NCBI GenBank assembly: GCA_040769125.1
Contig: JAXGLO010000001.1
Coordinates: forward strand, 186,001-250,000
Origin: CAIXSE01 sp040769125
Lineage (GTDB): Bacteria > Actinomycetota > Thermoleophilia > UBA2241
Reading direction: 5' to 3'
DNA length: 64,000 bases
Below the pieces are notes generated by a model that saw nothing but the letters and a program-made list of their open reading frames with translations, did not search any database and was not told where the DNA came from. Below are positions 38,843 to 48,104 of this stretch, in pieces. The position numbers were made by a program, and so were the translations under genes. How positions within the stretch are numbered: position 1 is the first letter of the stretch; every line of letters begins with the position of its first letter.

Positions 38843-39241
38843 TCAGGCAAGACGCTGCACAGAGACACGGTCATCGCCCGCGGGAGCGACCAGCACGACC
38901 CACCGTGCGCCGTAGCGCCGCGTAACCTCAGTCGCCGTTTCGCGCAGGGCGACGCTCACGTCCTGGCCGACGAACGCCATAAGCGGCATCATCGGGCGGT
39001 CGTCGATCTGCACGCGCACGCCCTCATCGGCCTGCTTGAGAAGGATAGGCTCACCGCTAAGCCGGCGCAGCTGCTCCACGCAGGCCGGTGAGAGATCGAT
39101 CACGCTGCGCACGCTGGTGACGGCACGCGAGTCCTCGTCGAGATCCTGCTTGACCCGACGCGCGTACCACCACACCACGGCCAGCGCGATCAGCACGACG
39201 GCGAAGAACGCGATGATGATGATGAGAGAGGTTCTACTCAT
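38843..39241 (-). CDS. Single-pass membrane protein, hypothetical
   Basis: A 132-residue protein: one N-terminal membrane helix (about 5-25, IIIIAFFAVVLIALAVVWWYA), then a soluble domain with DLSPACVEQLRRL and a C-terminal RYGARWVVLVAPAGDD. I do not recognise the family. ATG at 39241 overlaps the rarA stop by 8 nt, so the two are co-transcribed. Confidence 0.75.
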   Translation of the reverse strand: MSRTSLIIIIAFFAVVLIALAVVWWYARRVKQDLDEDSRAVTSVRSVIDLSPACVEQLRRLSGEPILLKQADEGVRVQIDDRPMMPLMAFVGQDVSVALRETATEVTRRYGARWVVLVAPAGDDRVSVQRLA

Positions 39242-40619
39242 CGTTCCTCTTCTTTCGCGCTCCCGTCGCAGGCTCCTCGCCGGCGGCCGCGCGCCGCCTG
39301 TGCTCCGCCAGGCGCGCGGCCATCTCCACCTCGACCCCACAGATCGGCTTGTAGTACGTGCGCCCGGCGAGGCCGTCCGGCAGGTACTGCTGCTCGACCC
39401 AGCCGCCGTAGGAGTGGGGGTACGCGTACCCCACGCCGTGGCCCAGCTGCTTGGCTCCGCTGTAGTGTGCGTCGCGCAGGTGCGGAGGCGGAGGCTGGTT
39501 ACCCTCGCGCTTGACGTCGCCGAGCGCCGCTTCGACGGCCTTGTACGCGGCGTTGCTCTTGGGGGCCAGGGCGAGGTAGGCGGCCGCCTGGCTCAGGTTG
39601 ATGCGGCACTCCGGCAGCCCGACGAACTCAACGGCCCGCGAGGCCGCTACGGCCACCTCGAGGGCACGCGGGTCGGCGTTGCCCACGTCCTCGCTGGCGA
39701 AGATGATCATGCGCCGCGCGATGAACTTGGGGTCCTCGCCGCCGGCCAGCATGGAGGCCATGTAGTAGACGGCGGCGTCGGGATCGCTGCCGCGCATCGA
39801 CTTGATGAAGGCCGAGATCACGTCGTAATGGGCATCGTCGCGATCGTACGAGATGGGGTGCTTCTGGGCGGCGTCACGAAGATCGTCCACGGTGAGGGTG
39901 ACGGCCGGAGTTGACCCGGAGACTTCGGCGCCCTGGCTCCCCGTCGACCGCGAGAGCCAGGCCATCTCGAGCGCATTGAGCGCCACGCGCGCGTCGCCGC
40001 GCGAGATCCCGGCGAGGAAGCGCAGCGCCCCCTCGCCGAGGGTGACGCTCTTGCCGCCGAGGCCGCGCTCGCCGTCGGCCAGCGCGGCCTCCACCACCCG
40101 CTCCACCATCTCCGCAGCGAGCGGCTCGAAGCGGTAGAGCTGGCAGCGGCTGATGAGCGCCGAGTTGACCTCGAAGTAGGGGTTCTCGGTGGTAGCGCCG
40201 ATCAGCGTGAGCACGCCGTCCTCGATGGCGTGCAGCAACGCGTCTTGCTGCGCCTTGTTGAAGCGGTGGATCTCATCGATGAAGAGAAGGGTGCGCGCCC
40301 CGCTGAGGGAGCGCGACTCGCGCGCGCCCTGGATCGCGGCGCGTACGTCGGCCGTGCCGGAGCTGACCGCCGAGAGCTGCACGAGACGTGCCCCCGTCTC
40401 GGCGGCGATCACCCTGGCGAGCGTCGTCTTGCCGCAGCCGGGCGGCCCGAAGAAGATCATGGAGAAGAGCCGGCCGCCCTCGACGGCGGCGCGCAGCACG
40501 GTGCCTGGCCCCACGATGTGATCCTGCCCCACGAACTCGGCCAGCGCGCGCGGCCGCATGCGCGCCGCCAGCGGCGCCTCGGCCGCGGCCTGCTCTTCGT
40601 TCATCGAGAAGAGGTCCAT
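39234..40619 (-). CDS. rarA: Replication-associated recombination protein A (AAA ATPase)
   Basis: RarA/MgsA acts at stalled replication forks. The 461-residue protein has Walker A GPPGCGKTT near residue 57, Walker B LLFIDEIHRFNKAQQD, sensor and arginine-finger regions, and the C-terminal MgsA domain with RDAHYSGAKQLGHGVGYAYPH. A normal full-length member. It reads into the small membrane protein gene. Confidence 0.95.
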   Translation of the reverse strand: MDLFSMNEEQAAAEAPLAARMRPRALAEFVGQDHIVGPGTVLRAAVEGGRLFSMIFFGPPGCGKTTLARVIAAETGARLVQLSAVSSGTADVRAAIQGARESRSLSGARTLLFIDEIHRFNKAQQDALLHAIEDGVLTLIGATTENPYFEVNSALISRCQLYRFEPLAAEMVERVVEAALADGERGLGGKSVTLGEGALRFLAGISRGDARVALNALEMAWLSRSTGSQGAEVSGSTPAVTLTVDDLRDAAQKHPISYDRDDAHYDVISAFIKSMRGSDPDAAVYYMASMLAGGEDPKFIARRMIIFASEDVGNADPRALEVAVAASRAVEFVGLPECRINLSQAAAYLALAPKSNAAYKAVEAALGDVKREGNQPPPPHLRDAHYSGAKQLGHGVGYAYPHSYGGWVEQQYLPDGLAGRTYYKPICGVEVEMAARLAEHRRRAAAGEEPATGARKKRNDE

Positions 40620-40699
40620 GGAGGCAGTCTAGTGCCTTGGCCCGGCGGGCGCACCGCCGCCTGCCTCAAAGAGCGTGCCAACTCCAACCTGTTCAGGGA

Positions 40700-40856
40700 G
40701 ATGGCCAGCCGCGATCCTCCAACTGCCCCTCTGCTCGATCCGGCGCAGGGCCGCAGCGAGAAGACGCTCGTTGCACTCGTCCACGAGGCCTGCGTGAACG
40801 ACGCCTCAGCTCACAAGGTCAAGCGCTTCGTCGCGCAGATCAGGCTGGACGGATGA
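40700..40856 (+). pseudogene. IS256-type transposase remnant
   Basis: A short plus-strand frame ends with SEKTLVALVHEACVNDASAH and KVKRFVAQIRLDG, which resembles the ALVxEAYVxGVSTRKVxxLVxxLG region of Mutator/IS256 transposases. Key residues are replaced and it stops at 40856. It lies at the left edge of the accessory island. The rest of 40620..41125 holds nothing recognisable. Confidence 0.6.
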
Positions 40857-41125
40857 CTCGGTGAGCTGACCGGGACACAGAAGCGCGAGCTGCGGGAAAG
40901 AGCACGAAGAGCTGGCTCCAACTAGCCTGACAGGGCCGACGCACCCACTCTTCCGTCCGGGAAGGGTCAGATAATCCGTTTATCGGTAGTTGCAGTGAGT
41001 GGGTAGGTGTTTTCCTTGGAACAATCTCATAGTATCTGCCCATGCCCACATCGCCACTTGCTCCGATTCACTCTCCGGACCGAGGCCTGCGATCCAGCCA
41101 GCTCTCAAGCAGGACCTGAACGGCG

Positions 41126-42799
41126 ATGACGCCTCTCCCTCCCGTGACGCCAGACACCTCCTACGCACGCAAGACGCGCGGTGCCTTCTTCACACCACGT
41201 GAGCTGTGCAACTACATAGTCAACTGGGCAGTTAGGAGCGCGGATGACCTTGTTCTAGAGCCCTCGTGTGGCGAGGCGGCATTCCTGGCAGCTGCCGGAG
41301 AGCGTCTTCGCTCCTTGAGTGGCGATCAGCTGGGTCTCTGCCACCAGCTCTACGGCTTCGAGCTTCACGAAGAGAGCGCGAGGCTCGCCCGCGCGCACCT
41401 GGACTCGATCGATATTCGGGCTGACATCGAAACGAGAGACTTCTTCAAGGTTGAGCCGGTCGCACGCTATGACGCTGTCGTCGGAAACCCACCGTACATC
41501 CGATATCAGGACTTTACTGGAGAGGCGAGGGCTCGCGGCAGGGAAGCCGCCCTTCGCGCCGGAGTCTCTCTCACCGGCCTGGCTTCCTCATGGGCGGCAT
41601 TTACAGTACATGCCGCGCTCTTCCTCAGACCGGGCGGGCGTTTAGGCCTGGTCCTTCCGGCCGAATTGCTCTCTGTGAACTATGCCGCGGGTGTTCGACG
41701 CTATCTGATGGAACGCTTCGCACGCGTGCGACTCGTGCTCTTCACAAAGCGCGTCTTCCCAGGCGTCCTGGAGGAAGTGGTACTTCTCCTCGCCGATGGA
41801 ATCGGCCCCACGGATCATTGCGAACTCCGCCAGGTAGCTGATCTAAAAGAGCTGTGGACGCGTGACAACGGCAGTCGCACCTGGAAACCCGTTCCGCCGG
41901 AGAGTAAGTGGACACCTAGCCTGATACCTGCCGCCGCTCAGGAGACTTATGCCGAGGTTGGTTCGAGCGCTGCCTTCGTGACGCTGCATGACTGGGGCGA
42001 CACAGCACTTGGCATGGTTACAGGCAACAATCGCTACTTCGCCCTCAGTCCGTCTCGCGCCGCCGAGCTCGGTCTGACCGCAGGCGAACTTCTCCCCCTG
42101 TCTCCACCAGGGTCTCGTCATTTGCGCGGACTCACGTTTAGCGAGGCTGCACGAAATGAGCTGGGGAGCAAGGGCAAGTCGACGCTTCTCTTCCGGCCGG
42201 CAGATGGCCCGTCTCCCGGCGCCCTCGCATATATCAAGGCGGGGGAAGAGGCAAGCGTCCATAAAGCATACAAGTGTCGCGTACGAACGCCTTGGTGGCG
42301 TGTGCCTCTAATCGACCCTCCCGACTTGTTTCTTACCTACATGAACGCCGACACGCCGCGACTGTGCGCAAACAGGGCACGAGCTCATCATCTCAACTCG
42401 GTTCACGGAGTGTATCTGCGGACTGAGATACGGCGAACTGGAGTCAATCTGCTGCCGCTGGGGGCCCTTAATTCGATGACTCTCCTAGGCGCGGAGACAG
42501 TGGGACGTTCCTACGGCGGCGGAATGTTAAAGCTCGAACCTCGTGAGGCCGACCAGCTTCCGGTGCCGTCACCTGAGTCGCTAGCGTCTTCTTCAAAGGC
42601 CCTGTCGGCGATTCGGCCGCAGGTCGCCAGAGCACTACAGAGCGGACGACTCGGGGACGCCGTCAAGCTCGTCGATGAGTACCTGCTGGTCAGACAGTTG
42701 AAGCTGTCGAGGAACAAGGTGAAGGTGCTGCGACAGGCATGCGCAGAGCTGAGTGCGCGTCGCAGTGCGCGAGGAGCCAATCCCATTGTCGCGGATTGA
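41126..42799 (+). CDS. N6-adenine DNA methyltransferase (type II, Eco57I/TaqI-like)
   Basis: A 557-residue methyltransferase. The N-terminal part has TRGAFFTPRELCNYIV and LEPSCGEAAFL (SAM-binding motif I), then NPPYIRYQ (motif IV, NPPY at 121-124). The C-terminal 250 residues look like a target-recognition domain. It methylates adenine in a recognition site and protects it from the partner nuclease, whose gene overlaps its end. GC is slightly lower than the flanking core genes, which fits acquisition. Confidence 0.9.
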   Translation: MTPLPPVTPDTSYARKTRGAFFTPRELCNYIVNWAVRSADDLVLEPSCGEAAFLAAAGERLRSLSGDQLGLCHQLYGFELHEESARLARAHLDSIDIRADIETRDFFKVEPVARYDAVVGNPPYIRYQDFTGEARARGREAALRAGVSLTGLASSWAAFTVHAALFLRPGGRLGLVLPAELLSVNYAAGVRRYLMERFARVRLVLFTKRVFPGVLEEVVLLLADGIGPTDHCELRQVADLKELWTRDNGSRTWKPVPPESKWTPSLIPAAAQETYAEVGSSAAFVTLHDWGDTALGMVTGNNRYFALSPSRAAELGLTAGELLPLSPPGSRHLRGLTFSEAARNELGSKGKSTLLFRPADGPSPGALAYIKAGEEASVHKAYKCRVRTPWWRVPLIDPPDLFLTYMNADTPRLCANRARAHHLNSVHGVYLRTEIRRTGVNLLPLGALNSMTLLGAETVGRSYGGGMLKLEPREADQLPVPSPESLASSSKALSAIRPQVARALQSGRLGDAVKLVDEYLLVRQLKLSRNKVKVLRQACAELSARRSARGANPIVAD

Positions 42800-43517
42800 C
42801 GACTACTTCATTGCTGCTCTGAAGGCTCTCCGGGACAAGCCGGACGACAGAGCGACGCAATCCACAAAGAAGGCCTATTCTGAGGAGATGAGCGCTCGCA
42901 TCGCCAGGGCTTTGGCGGACGAGTTGCGAGCCCGAGGAATGCGTGAAGCTCGGCCAGCCGAACCAGGGGAACTCGGTCTGTCGGGAGCCGAGCGACGCCT
43001 GGCTGGAGGCATTGGTGCCAAGAAGGTCGACGTCACTTGGGCAACTGAGGAATCCGGTCTACTCCTGGGCATCAGCGTTAAGACCATCAACTTCCGTGAT
43101 GGACGATCCAAGAACTACCAGAAGAATCTCACCAACAGGCGTGGAGACATGCTTGCCGAAGCGCTGACACTCCACCGGAGGTTCCCCTACGCCGTGGTCG
43201 CTGGCTTCTTATTCCTCGACAAAGGCGCACGTGCCGACAACACCGACAAGCGAAGGTCGACGTTTGAGAACGCGTTCCCGCGACTTCGGCTGTTCACTGG
43301 TCGTGAGGATCCAGCTGGTCGTGATGAGCAGTTCGAGCGCCTTTACCTTGTGTTAGTTGATGCGAACCGGTTCCGTCCGACCTTCGAGTGCTATCAGGTT
43401 AATGATGCGGAGACACCGGTCGCACTATCCGATGTTATGGACGACTTGGTTGAACTCGTCGTCGAGCGTAACTTCGACTTCTACGAGGCCAACGACGGCA
43501 TAATCCGTCGCGTGTAA
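42786..43517 (+). CDS. Type II restriction endonuclease, PD-(D/E)XK-like
   Basis: The gene starts inside the methyltransferase end, TTG at 42786 with GGAG 9 nt upstream (14-nt overlap); GTG at 42753 is an alternative. In the 243-residue product, KKVDVTWATEESGLLLGISVKT has a D-x(n)-SVK pattern (D82, K99) like a PD-(D/E)XK catalytic core. The remainder (TNRRGDMLAEALTLHRRFPY, FLFLDKGA) resembles restriction nucleases with the same N-terminal core. The recognition site is unknown. It forms a tight restriction-modification unit with the methyltransferase. Confidence 0.8.
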   Translation: MSRIDDYFIAALKALRDKPDDRATQSTKKAYSEEMSARIARALADELRARGMREARPAEPGELGLSGAERRLAGGIGAKKVDVTWATEESGLLLGISVKTINFRDGRSKNYQKNLTNRRGDMLAEALTLHRRFPYAVVAGFLFLDKGARADNTDKRRSTFENAFPRLRLFTGREDPAGRDEQFERLYLVLVDANRFRPTFECYQVNDAETPVALSDVMDDLVELVVERNFDFYEANDGIIRRV

Positions 43518-43612
43518 CACGCAGCTGGAGCTGGCGTAAGCTCCGTTTTGTTACGACCTTAGCGATTTGGTCGTGCTGTCAACGCCGGTCTCAAACTGAC
43601 CCACCTCTTGCT

Positions 43613-43646
43613 GGCTCAGCTCGCCATGAGCTGCGGGGTCACCTCC
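43613..43646. repeat. 34-nt dispersed repeat, copy B
   Basis: Same orientation as 845..878, 31 of 34 identical. It lies between the nuclease gene and the first small membrane protein, at an island boundary. Confidence 0.5.
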
Positions 43647-43654
43647 TAGGAGCA

Positions 43655-44200
43655 TCACGGCTCACCCCGGGATTCAGGGTTGTCTATCCATGCGCGCACT
43701 ACTCGACCATCCCAGAAGGCGACCACCAGTGTCGGCGGCCAAAGCACGAACGCATCCTGTAGCCGCCGGAGCTCCCACGCAACCAGTTCACCAGGTGCGG
43801 CCGCCTCAGTGCTGTAGGAGGTCTCGCCGTCCCTTTCGCCCAGGAGCAAGTACGCTTCCTCTTCCATCATTCCGAGGAGACGATCAGACGCGACCAGGTC
43901 CTGACCCATTGCCCACCGCTCCCAGGGCTTGGACTGCCAGGCTCTCGCCTCGAACGGCTTGGGGCCCGATGCGGGCACGATGCCACCGAAGGTCCATGTA
44001 CCTACCAGGGCGATGAGCACAACAACGCCAAGCGCAACGGCAGCGAGGCTCGCCACAGAGCGCCTCACAGACAGCTTCCGCGCCAGCAGCAGATACACGC
44101 CGGCGGCGACAGCGAGGCTCAATGCGAGAAACACGGCCCCGAGAATGAGGAAGGAGAACCCCCAGAGCTGTCGTGCCAGCCACTCGCCTGCCGTGGGCAT
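43655..44200 (-). CDS. Membrane protein with BamE-like C-terminal domain, paralogue 1
   Basis: A 181-residue protein with two membrane helices near 12-35 and 42-65, then a soluble tail. The tail has LVASDRLLGMMEEEAYLLLG and VVAFWDGRVVRAWIDN, a pattern like the SmpA/BamE-type fold. A close paralogue is at 46401..46919; they share PASGPKPFEARAWQSKPW nearly unchanged. ATG at 44200 has GGAGGGAG about 8 nt upstream, and the paralogue has the same arrangement. It may be an immunity-type protein. Confidence 0.72.
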   Translation of the reverse strand: MPTAGEWLARQLWGFSFLILGAVFLALSLAVAAGVYLLLARKLSVRRSVASLAAVALGVVVLIALVGTWTFGGIVPASGPKPFEARAWQSKPWERWAMGQDLVASDRLLGMMEEEAYLLLGERDGETSYSTEAAAPGELVAWELRRLQDAFVLWPPTLVVAFWDGRVVRAWIDNPESRGEP

Positions 44201-44338
44201 CGCGAACGCTCCCTCCGTCTGAACTCGCATATTCTTCGTACAGCACGCCTTGGGACACTAACACGACTGCGTTGCAAGGCTGCCTTCGCACGTCTCTGCG
44301 GTGCCGCCCGACCCCGCATGCGCACCTAGGCCGAACGA

Positions 44339-44428
44339 CGTGTCCGGGAGGGTCTCTCCAAGCTGGAGATCATCCGTTGCTTCAAGCGCTACCTGGCCCG
44401 CGAGGTGTTCCGCAGCCTGTGCGCATAG
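44339..44428 (+). pseudogene. IS110-family transposase C-terminal remnant
   Basis: The plus-strand frame RVREGLSKLEIIRCFKRYLA, then REVFRSLCA and a stop, matches the end of IS110/IS116 transposases (GxSxxExxRCLKRxLAR). Nothing upstream continues it. The rest of 44201..44612 holds no gene that I can support. Confidence 0.6.
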
Positions 44429-44612
44429 CCGTGAGCGCTCCAGGGGCTTGGCGATCTATAGGAGCATCAGGGGACAACTTGGCCATACACGGACCGGCGA
44501 GCACTCCGAGGACTCCAGGGCCTAGGGGAGCATCAGGGAAATGCCACAGAGCACGCGCGGCATTTGAGACGACTCCTCAACGCACCTCACAGCTGACACT
44601 TCGCAGCCCTCG

Positions 44613-45032
44613 TCACTCCCCCGAGTACAGGTACACCGCTATACCTGTTGCGAGGACGAAAGCTAGAGCACCAATCGCGGTACCGACAAGCGCACGTTCT
44701 CGAACAATGCGGTGCCCCTGCCCCGCCATGAGCGCGCCGAGCGATACCAAGACACCCGGGAGCGTAACCAAGATACAAATCACAGACCACACACTGGGCC
44801 CCGAGACAAGATCCGCGGGCGGCGATAACGCGGCGCCCGACGTCATCGCGTCGAAAACAGGAGCGAAGTAAGCCACCAGCACAGCACTCGGGGCGGTAAT
44901 CAAGCTAGCACTTGACAGGATCACGCCTAGCGTCGCTACTCTTCGTATGCGACGTTCGCGTTCGTCGCCCCCAGGCGCAGCCCCACGGCCGAGCCCCGAT
45001 GCCTGTCGCGCACGCTGTGCTTCCTTATTCAA
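44613..45032 (-). CDS. Small membrane protein, hypothetical
   Basis: A 139-residue protein with a polar N-terminus (about 35 residues, Arg/Gln-rich) and three membrane helices (LGVILSSASLITAPSAVLVAY, then VWSVICILVTLPGVLVSLGA, then VGTAIGALAFVLATGIAVYL). The start is TTG at 45032 with GGAGGAG 5 nt upstream. DUF4190-like organisation is possible. No function is readable. Confidence 0.68.
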   Translation of the reverse strand: MNKEAQRARQASGLGRGAAPGGDERERRIRRVATLGVILSSASLITAPSAVLVAYFAPVFDAMTSGAALSPPADLVSGPSVWSVICILVTLPGVLVSLGALMAGQGHRIVRERALVGTAIGALAFVLATGIAVYLYSGE

Positions 45033-45311
45033 GTCACTCCTCCGTGCGCTCCCAGCACCTGAGCAACGGACGCAGAGAGTACGTGCCCGCGAAGAACTAC
45101 GCTCACCCGCAGCTGAACCCTACTCCAGACCGAGCCCCACGGTCGTTTGACCGTCCGCCAGCGGTTCGCCCGGCTAAGTCACGTCCCGCTCTCATTCAGA
45201 GTTCTCTCGCTTCTCAGTATCGCTAATTCCTATCATTGAAGCATTCCGCAATACCATTGCAATATCACGATGCCGTGCCATATTCATGCATTTGATACTT
45301 TCACGTGATAC

Positions 45312-45563
45312 TTACTCTCCAATCTTCTTACGCCTATACCTTGCAATAACTATGTCTCCGATCACAGTACCTGCGACGAATAACGCAAGACCTACGATAG
45401 CCAAGCCATTATCGCAATGGAGTAACACAATTCCCACAATAGGTGTGATAAATGCCATTAGAATTACCACTACCCTATGCCACATGCAGCCGCGCATCAA
45501 ATCAGCATACATATGACAGTTCTTTTTAACTGACGGTCCCCGCTTGACACTCATTGGAGATGC
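45312..45563 (-). CDS. Small AT-richer membrane protein, hypothetical
   Basis: About 83 residues with two membrane helices (VVVILMAFITPIVGIVLLHC and GLAIVGLALFVAGTVIGDIVI) and a lysine/arginine tail. The surrounding DNA (about 45220-45560) is visibly AT-richer than the rest of the window, which suggests a foreign source. The start is uncertain (45563 or 45554). Confidence 0.5.
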   Translation of the reverse strand, partial: ASPMSVKRGPSVKKNCHMYADLMRGCMWHRVVVILMAFITPIVGIVLLHCDNGLAIVGLALFVAGTVIGDIVIARYRRKKIGE

Positions 45564-45570
45564 CATTGTC

Positions 45571-45795
45571 AATACCAACGGCGTCATCGAGCGCTTCGAC
45601 CAGTCGCTCAAGTGCGAGCACCTCTACCAGCGCGAGATCGACACCGCCGCAGAACTCGCTGACGAGGTCGCAACCACCTCGCGCTCTGCAACGAGGTCAG
45701 GCCGCGCGATACCTTGGGCTGGCGCCAGCCGCTCGCCATGCACCTTACCGGGCCACACCTACTTCAGGGCCCTTGCCTTCAACTTCCCTGACACG
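45571..45795 (+). pseudogene. IS3-type transposase C-terminal remnant
   Basis: Reads NTNGVIERFDQSLKCEHLYQ, then REIDTAAELADEV, then after a frameshift VRPRDTLGWRQPLAMHLT, matching the end of the integrase core of IS3-like transposases (GxxERF...LK.E.LY...I; VRPHETLGWR.P). The catalytic Asp residues lie upstream and are absent. Confidence 0.7.
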
Positions 45796-45805
45796 AGACA
45801 CCGCC

Positions 45806-45985
45806 CTATCGCGCGTCGGACAGCATCTGCTCTATTCGTTGTGTCGTCTCCGCGATATCCTTCAGCTGGTTCGCCATTCGCGCCAACCTGCGCGGCAAGA
45901 CAACTGCACAAAGCATGATCGCCGCTCCCGCAGCCACCAAGACCACCAAGATGATCGGCGCAAGGTATGTGAGAACCGATGCCAT
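45806..45985 (-). CDS. Small membrane protein with C-terminal coiled coil
   Basis: A 59-residue protein: one membrane helix (LAPIILVVLVAAGAAIMLCA) and a cytoplasmic coiled-coil-like helix (RMANQLKDIAETTQRIEQML). ATG at 45985 has GGAGG 4 nt upstream. Could be a tiny accessory or toxin-like protein. No family recognised. Confidence 0.55.
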   Translation of the reverse strand: MASVLTYLAPIILVVLVAAGAAIMLCAVVLPRRLARMANQLKDIAETTQRIEQMLSDAR

Positions 45986-46147
45986 TTCGCCTCCGTTCGC
46001 GCTAATTGATGTGAACCACAACACGACGCTCCCCGGGTGGGCACGTCGTCCGAAATCCGCCTTCGATGATCACGACGCCCAGGCGCGTTTCTTCACCCGC
46101 AACGTGTCTGTCACAGGCAATCACACAGCGAGACTTCAGCGTAGCCA

Positions 46148-46339
46148 TCAGTAGCTTTCGAAGAAGCAATACGCGGTTCCATTGGAGCGAAGCGTCACAG
46201 TTGTCGCAGCGAAGGTGTGAATTCCCAAGATATACAGGCATTCCCAGTCGCCCGTCACGGTCTGAATCCATTTCCGACGGTAGGTCGGAACATTCACATA
46301 GTGAGGGCTTCCCTTGTCCGCTCCCTGCCACCCCCACAA
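46148..46339 (-). CDS. Hypothetical fragment, aromatic-rich
   Basis: About 63 codons from TTG at 46339, and open further upstream to a stop near 46380. The product (GADKGSPHYVNVPTYRRKW, TVTGDWECLYILG, SNGTAYCFFESY) is rich in Trp/Tyr and could be a remnant of a secreted toxin tip. Evidence is weak. Confidence 0.3.
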   Translation of the reverse strand: MWGWQGADKGSPHYVNVPTYRRKWIQTVTGDWECLYILGIHTFAATTVTLRSNGTAYCFFESY

Positions 46340-46400
46340 GAAGGCCTGTAGCGTGCTCTGATATCCGTATTCGAGTCAAGCGTCACCTCTTCGTGCAGAT

Positions 46401-46919
46401 TCAGGGCTCAATCCATGCGCGAGCCACTCGTCCATCCCGGTAGACGACCACCAGTTCCGGCGGCAGAGACACGATCATGTCCTGTGGCCTGTAGAGCATC
46501 CAGGCGTCCTGCTCGTCAGGTGCTACCTCCGGAGTGGAGTAGGAGCCGTCGTGACGGCCCAAGAGCGAGTCGACTCTTTCTCGCTCCATGCCGAGGAGCC
46601 GATCGGACTCGACCAGGTGCTGAGCCATCCCCCACCGCGTCCATGGCTTGGACTGCCAGGCTCGCGCCTCGAAGGGCTTGGGGCCCGATGCGGGCACCAC
46701 AACACCGGAGGACCATGCGACCACTAGGGCGATGAACACAACACTGCCGAGCGCAAAGGCACCGGGTATCGCCACAGAGCTTCTCACGGACATCCTCCTC
46801 GCCAGTACCAGATACAAGCCGCCGGCGACGGCGAGGCTCAGTGCGAGAAGCGCGCCTATGAGAAGGAAGGGGGAGAGCTGCCAGAGCTGTTGTGCCAGCC
46901 ACTCGCCCGTCGTGGACAT
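46401..46919 (-). CDS. Membrane protein with BamE-like C-terminal domain, paralogue 2
   Basis: A 172-residue paralogue of 43655..44200, with two helices near the N-terminus and a tail of LVESDRLLGMERERVDSLLG and LVVVYRDGRVARAWIEP. Sequence upstream of the start is also conserved (GGAAGGAG, 8 nt, ATG), so a whole cassette was duplicated. It lies directly 3' of the Rhs tip, the position where polymorphic-toxin immunity genes usually stand. Confidence 0.72.
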   Translation of the reverse strand: MSTTGEWLAQQLWQLSPFLLIGALLALSLAVAGGLYLVLARRMSVRSSVAIPGAFALGSVVFIALVVAWSSGVVVPASGPKPFEARAWQSKPWTRWGMAQHLVESDRLLGMERERVDSLLGRHDGSYSTPEVAPDEQDAWMLYRPQDMIVSLPPELVVVYRDGRVARAWIEP

Positions 46920-47032
46920 CGCGAACGCTCCTTCCGTTTGACCTCGCATCAGTATTCCACGATCACGCTGAAGAAGGATGGTGTACTAACATTCTCATAC
47001 CAGTCGGGACATCCATCGAACGTGATGGCACA

Positions 47033-48090
47033 CTAGCCCCAAACGCGCCACCACACTGTGTAGAAGAGACCAACGTGCCACCACGGCTCGTAGTTATTCA
47101 CATACGCCACAGCAGCTCTCTGTTTGTACCCGGTGATCTGGTCCGACCTGATGCCACGTCGGTTGAGAGCTTCGATCGAGTAGTAGGCGACCGCATGCGC
47201 GTACAGCTCAACCGCAATGCGGGTTTGCCCCATGCCCCCGTAGCTCCATCGCCACCACGTCTCTCTCTTGTGCCAAATCAGATCGGCGGCGAATGCTTGG
47301 CAGTACCACTTGTATCGAAACAGCCAACGCATATTGACGCCGAAGCCGAATCTGTCGACGCCGAAGATGTACCTCTCTGCCCACAGTCCCGTCGGATCGA
47401 CCTTCCCCACCGGCCCCCCCACAGTACTGGTACGCGCTCTCCTCCCTATCGGCCTTGGCGGGGTCGCCGGTCGTCCACTGCCGCGTGGCGGGGTCGTAGT
47501 AGCGTGCCGAGCAGTAGTAGAAGCCGCTCTCAGCGTCGAAAGCGTAGGAGGCGTAGCGCAGGATCTGGCGGGCGGCGATCTCGCCGGCCAGGGTCGAGGT
47601 GATCAGCGTCGTGGCCTGCGTGCTTGCGGAGAGCGGTGAACCCCAGGCGTCGTAGCGGTAGCTCGCGAAGGCTTCGCCGTCGGCGTCGCAGAGCGCAAGC
47701 ACGTCGCCGTGGTCGTTGCTGACGATGCTGAAGCAGGTGGGGCTGGTCGAGGAGGACGGCGAGCGGTAGACGCCGCCCCAGAGAGCGCCCTCCTCGTCGT
47801 AGAGATACTCGATCTTCCAGGAGGAGCTGCCCTGGGGTCGCGCTGAGGTAGAGCAGGGTCAGGCCGTCGTAGGCGTAGGTGGTCGTGATCGCCGTGCCAC
47901 CGGCCGGGCTGACGACGCTCTTCGTGCGCTGGCCCGTGGCGTCGTAGGTGTAGGAAGCGCTCGTGATGGTCGAGCTTGCGTAGGAACTCATGCGACCTTG
48001 GGCCTTGTAGGTCATCTGGGTCTCGTGGTTGGCGACCGTGGCCGTTGTGCCCTGGCTGGTGCGCCAGGACGCCGAAGGGAGAGGTTTGAT
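47033..48090 (-). pseudogene. Orphan Rhs/YD-repeat C-terminal region with toxin-like tip
   Basis: Minus-strand fragments read SASYTYDATGQRTKSVVSPA, then YRYDAWGSPLSAS, LRYASYAFDAESGFYYCSAR, YYDPATRQWTTGDPAKADRE, then VGKVDPTGLW. This is the RHS-associated core, ending at the PxxxxDPxGLW pretoxin junction. A tip of about 115 residues follows (ELYAHAVAYYSIEALNRRGI, NNYEPWWHVGLF). Two frameshifts break the core, near 47825 and in a run of seven Cs at 47414-47420. The large N-terminal Rhs shell is missing, so this is an orphan tip. The tip itself is intact. Confidence 0.78.
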
Positions 48091-48104
48091 GCACATGTCA
48101 GGGC

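Noticed and set aside
36894..38915. Two long plus-strand frames antisense to the YtxH-type gene
   Set aside because: Low-complexity shadow of the repeat codons; the minus strand has a membrane anchor and family match.
40230..40699. Plus-strand frame over the start of rarA as a gene
   Set aside because: It is antisense to rarA until 40619; only the end beyond it resembles a transposase remnant.
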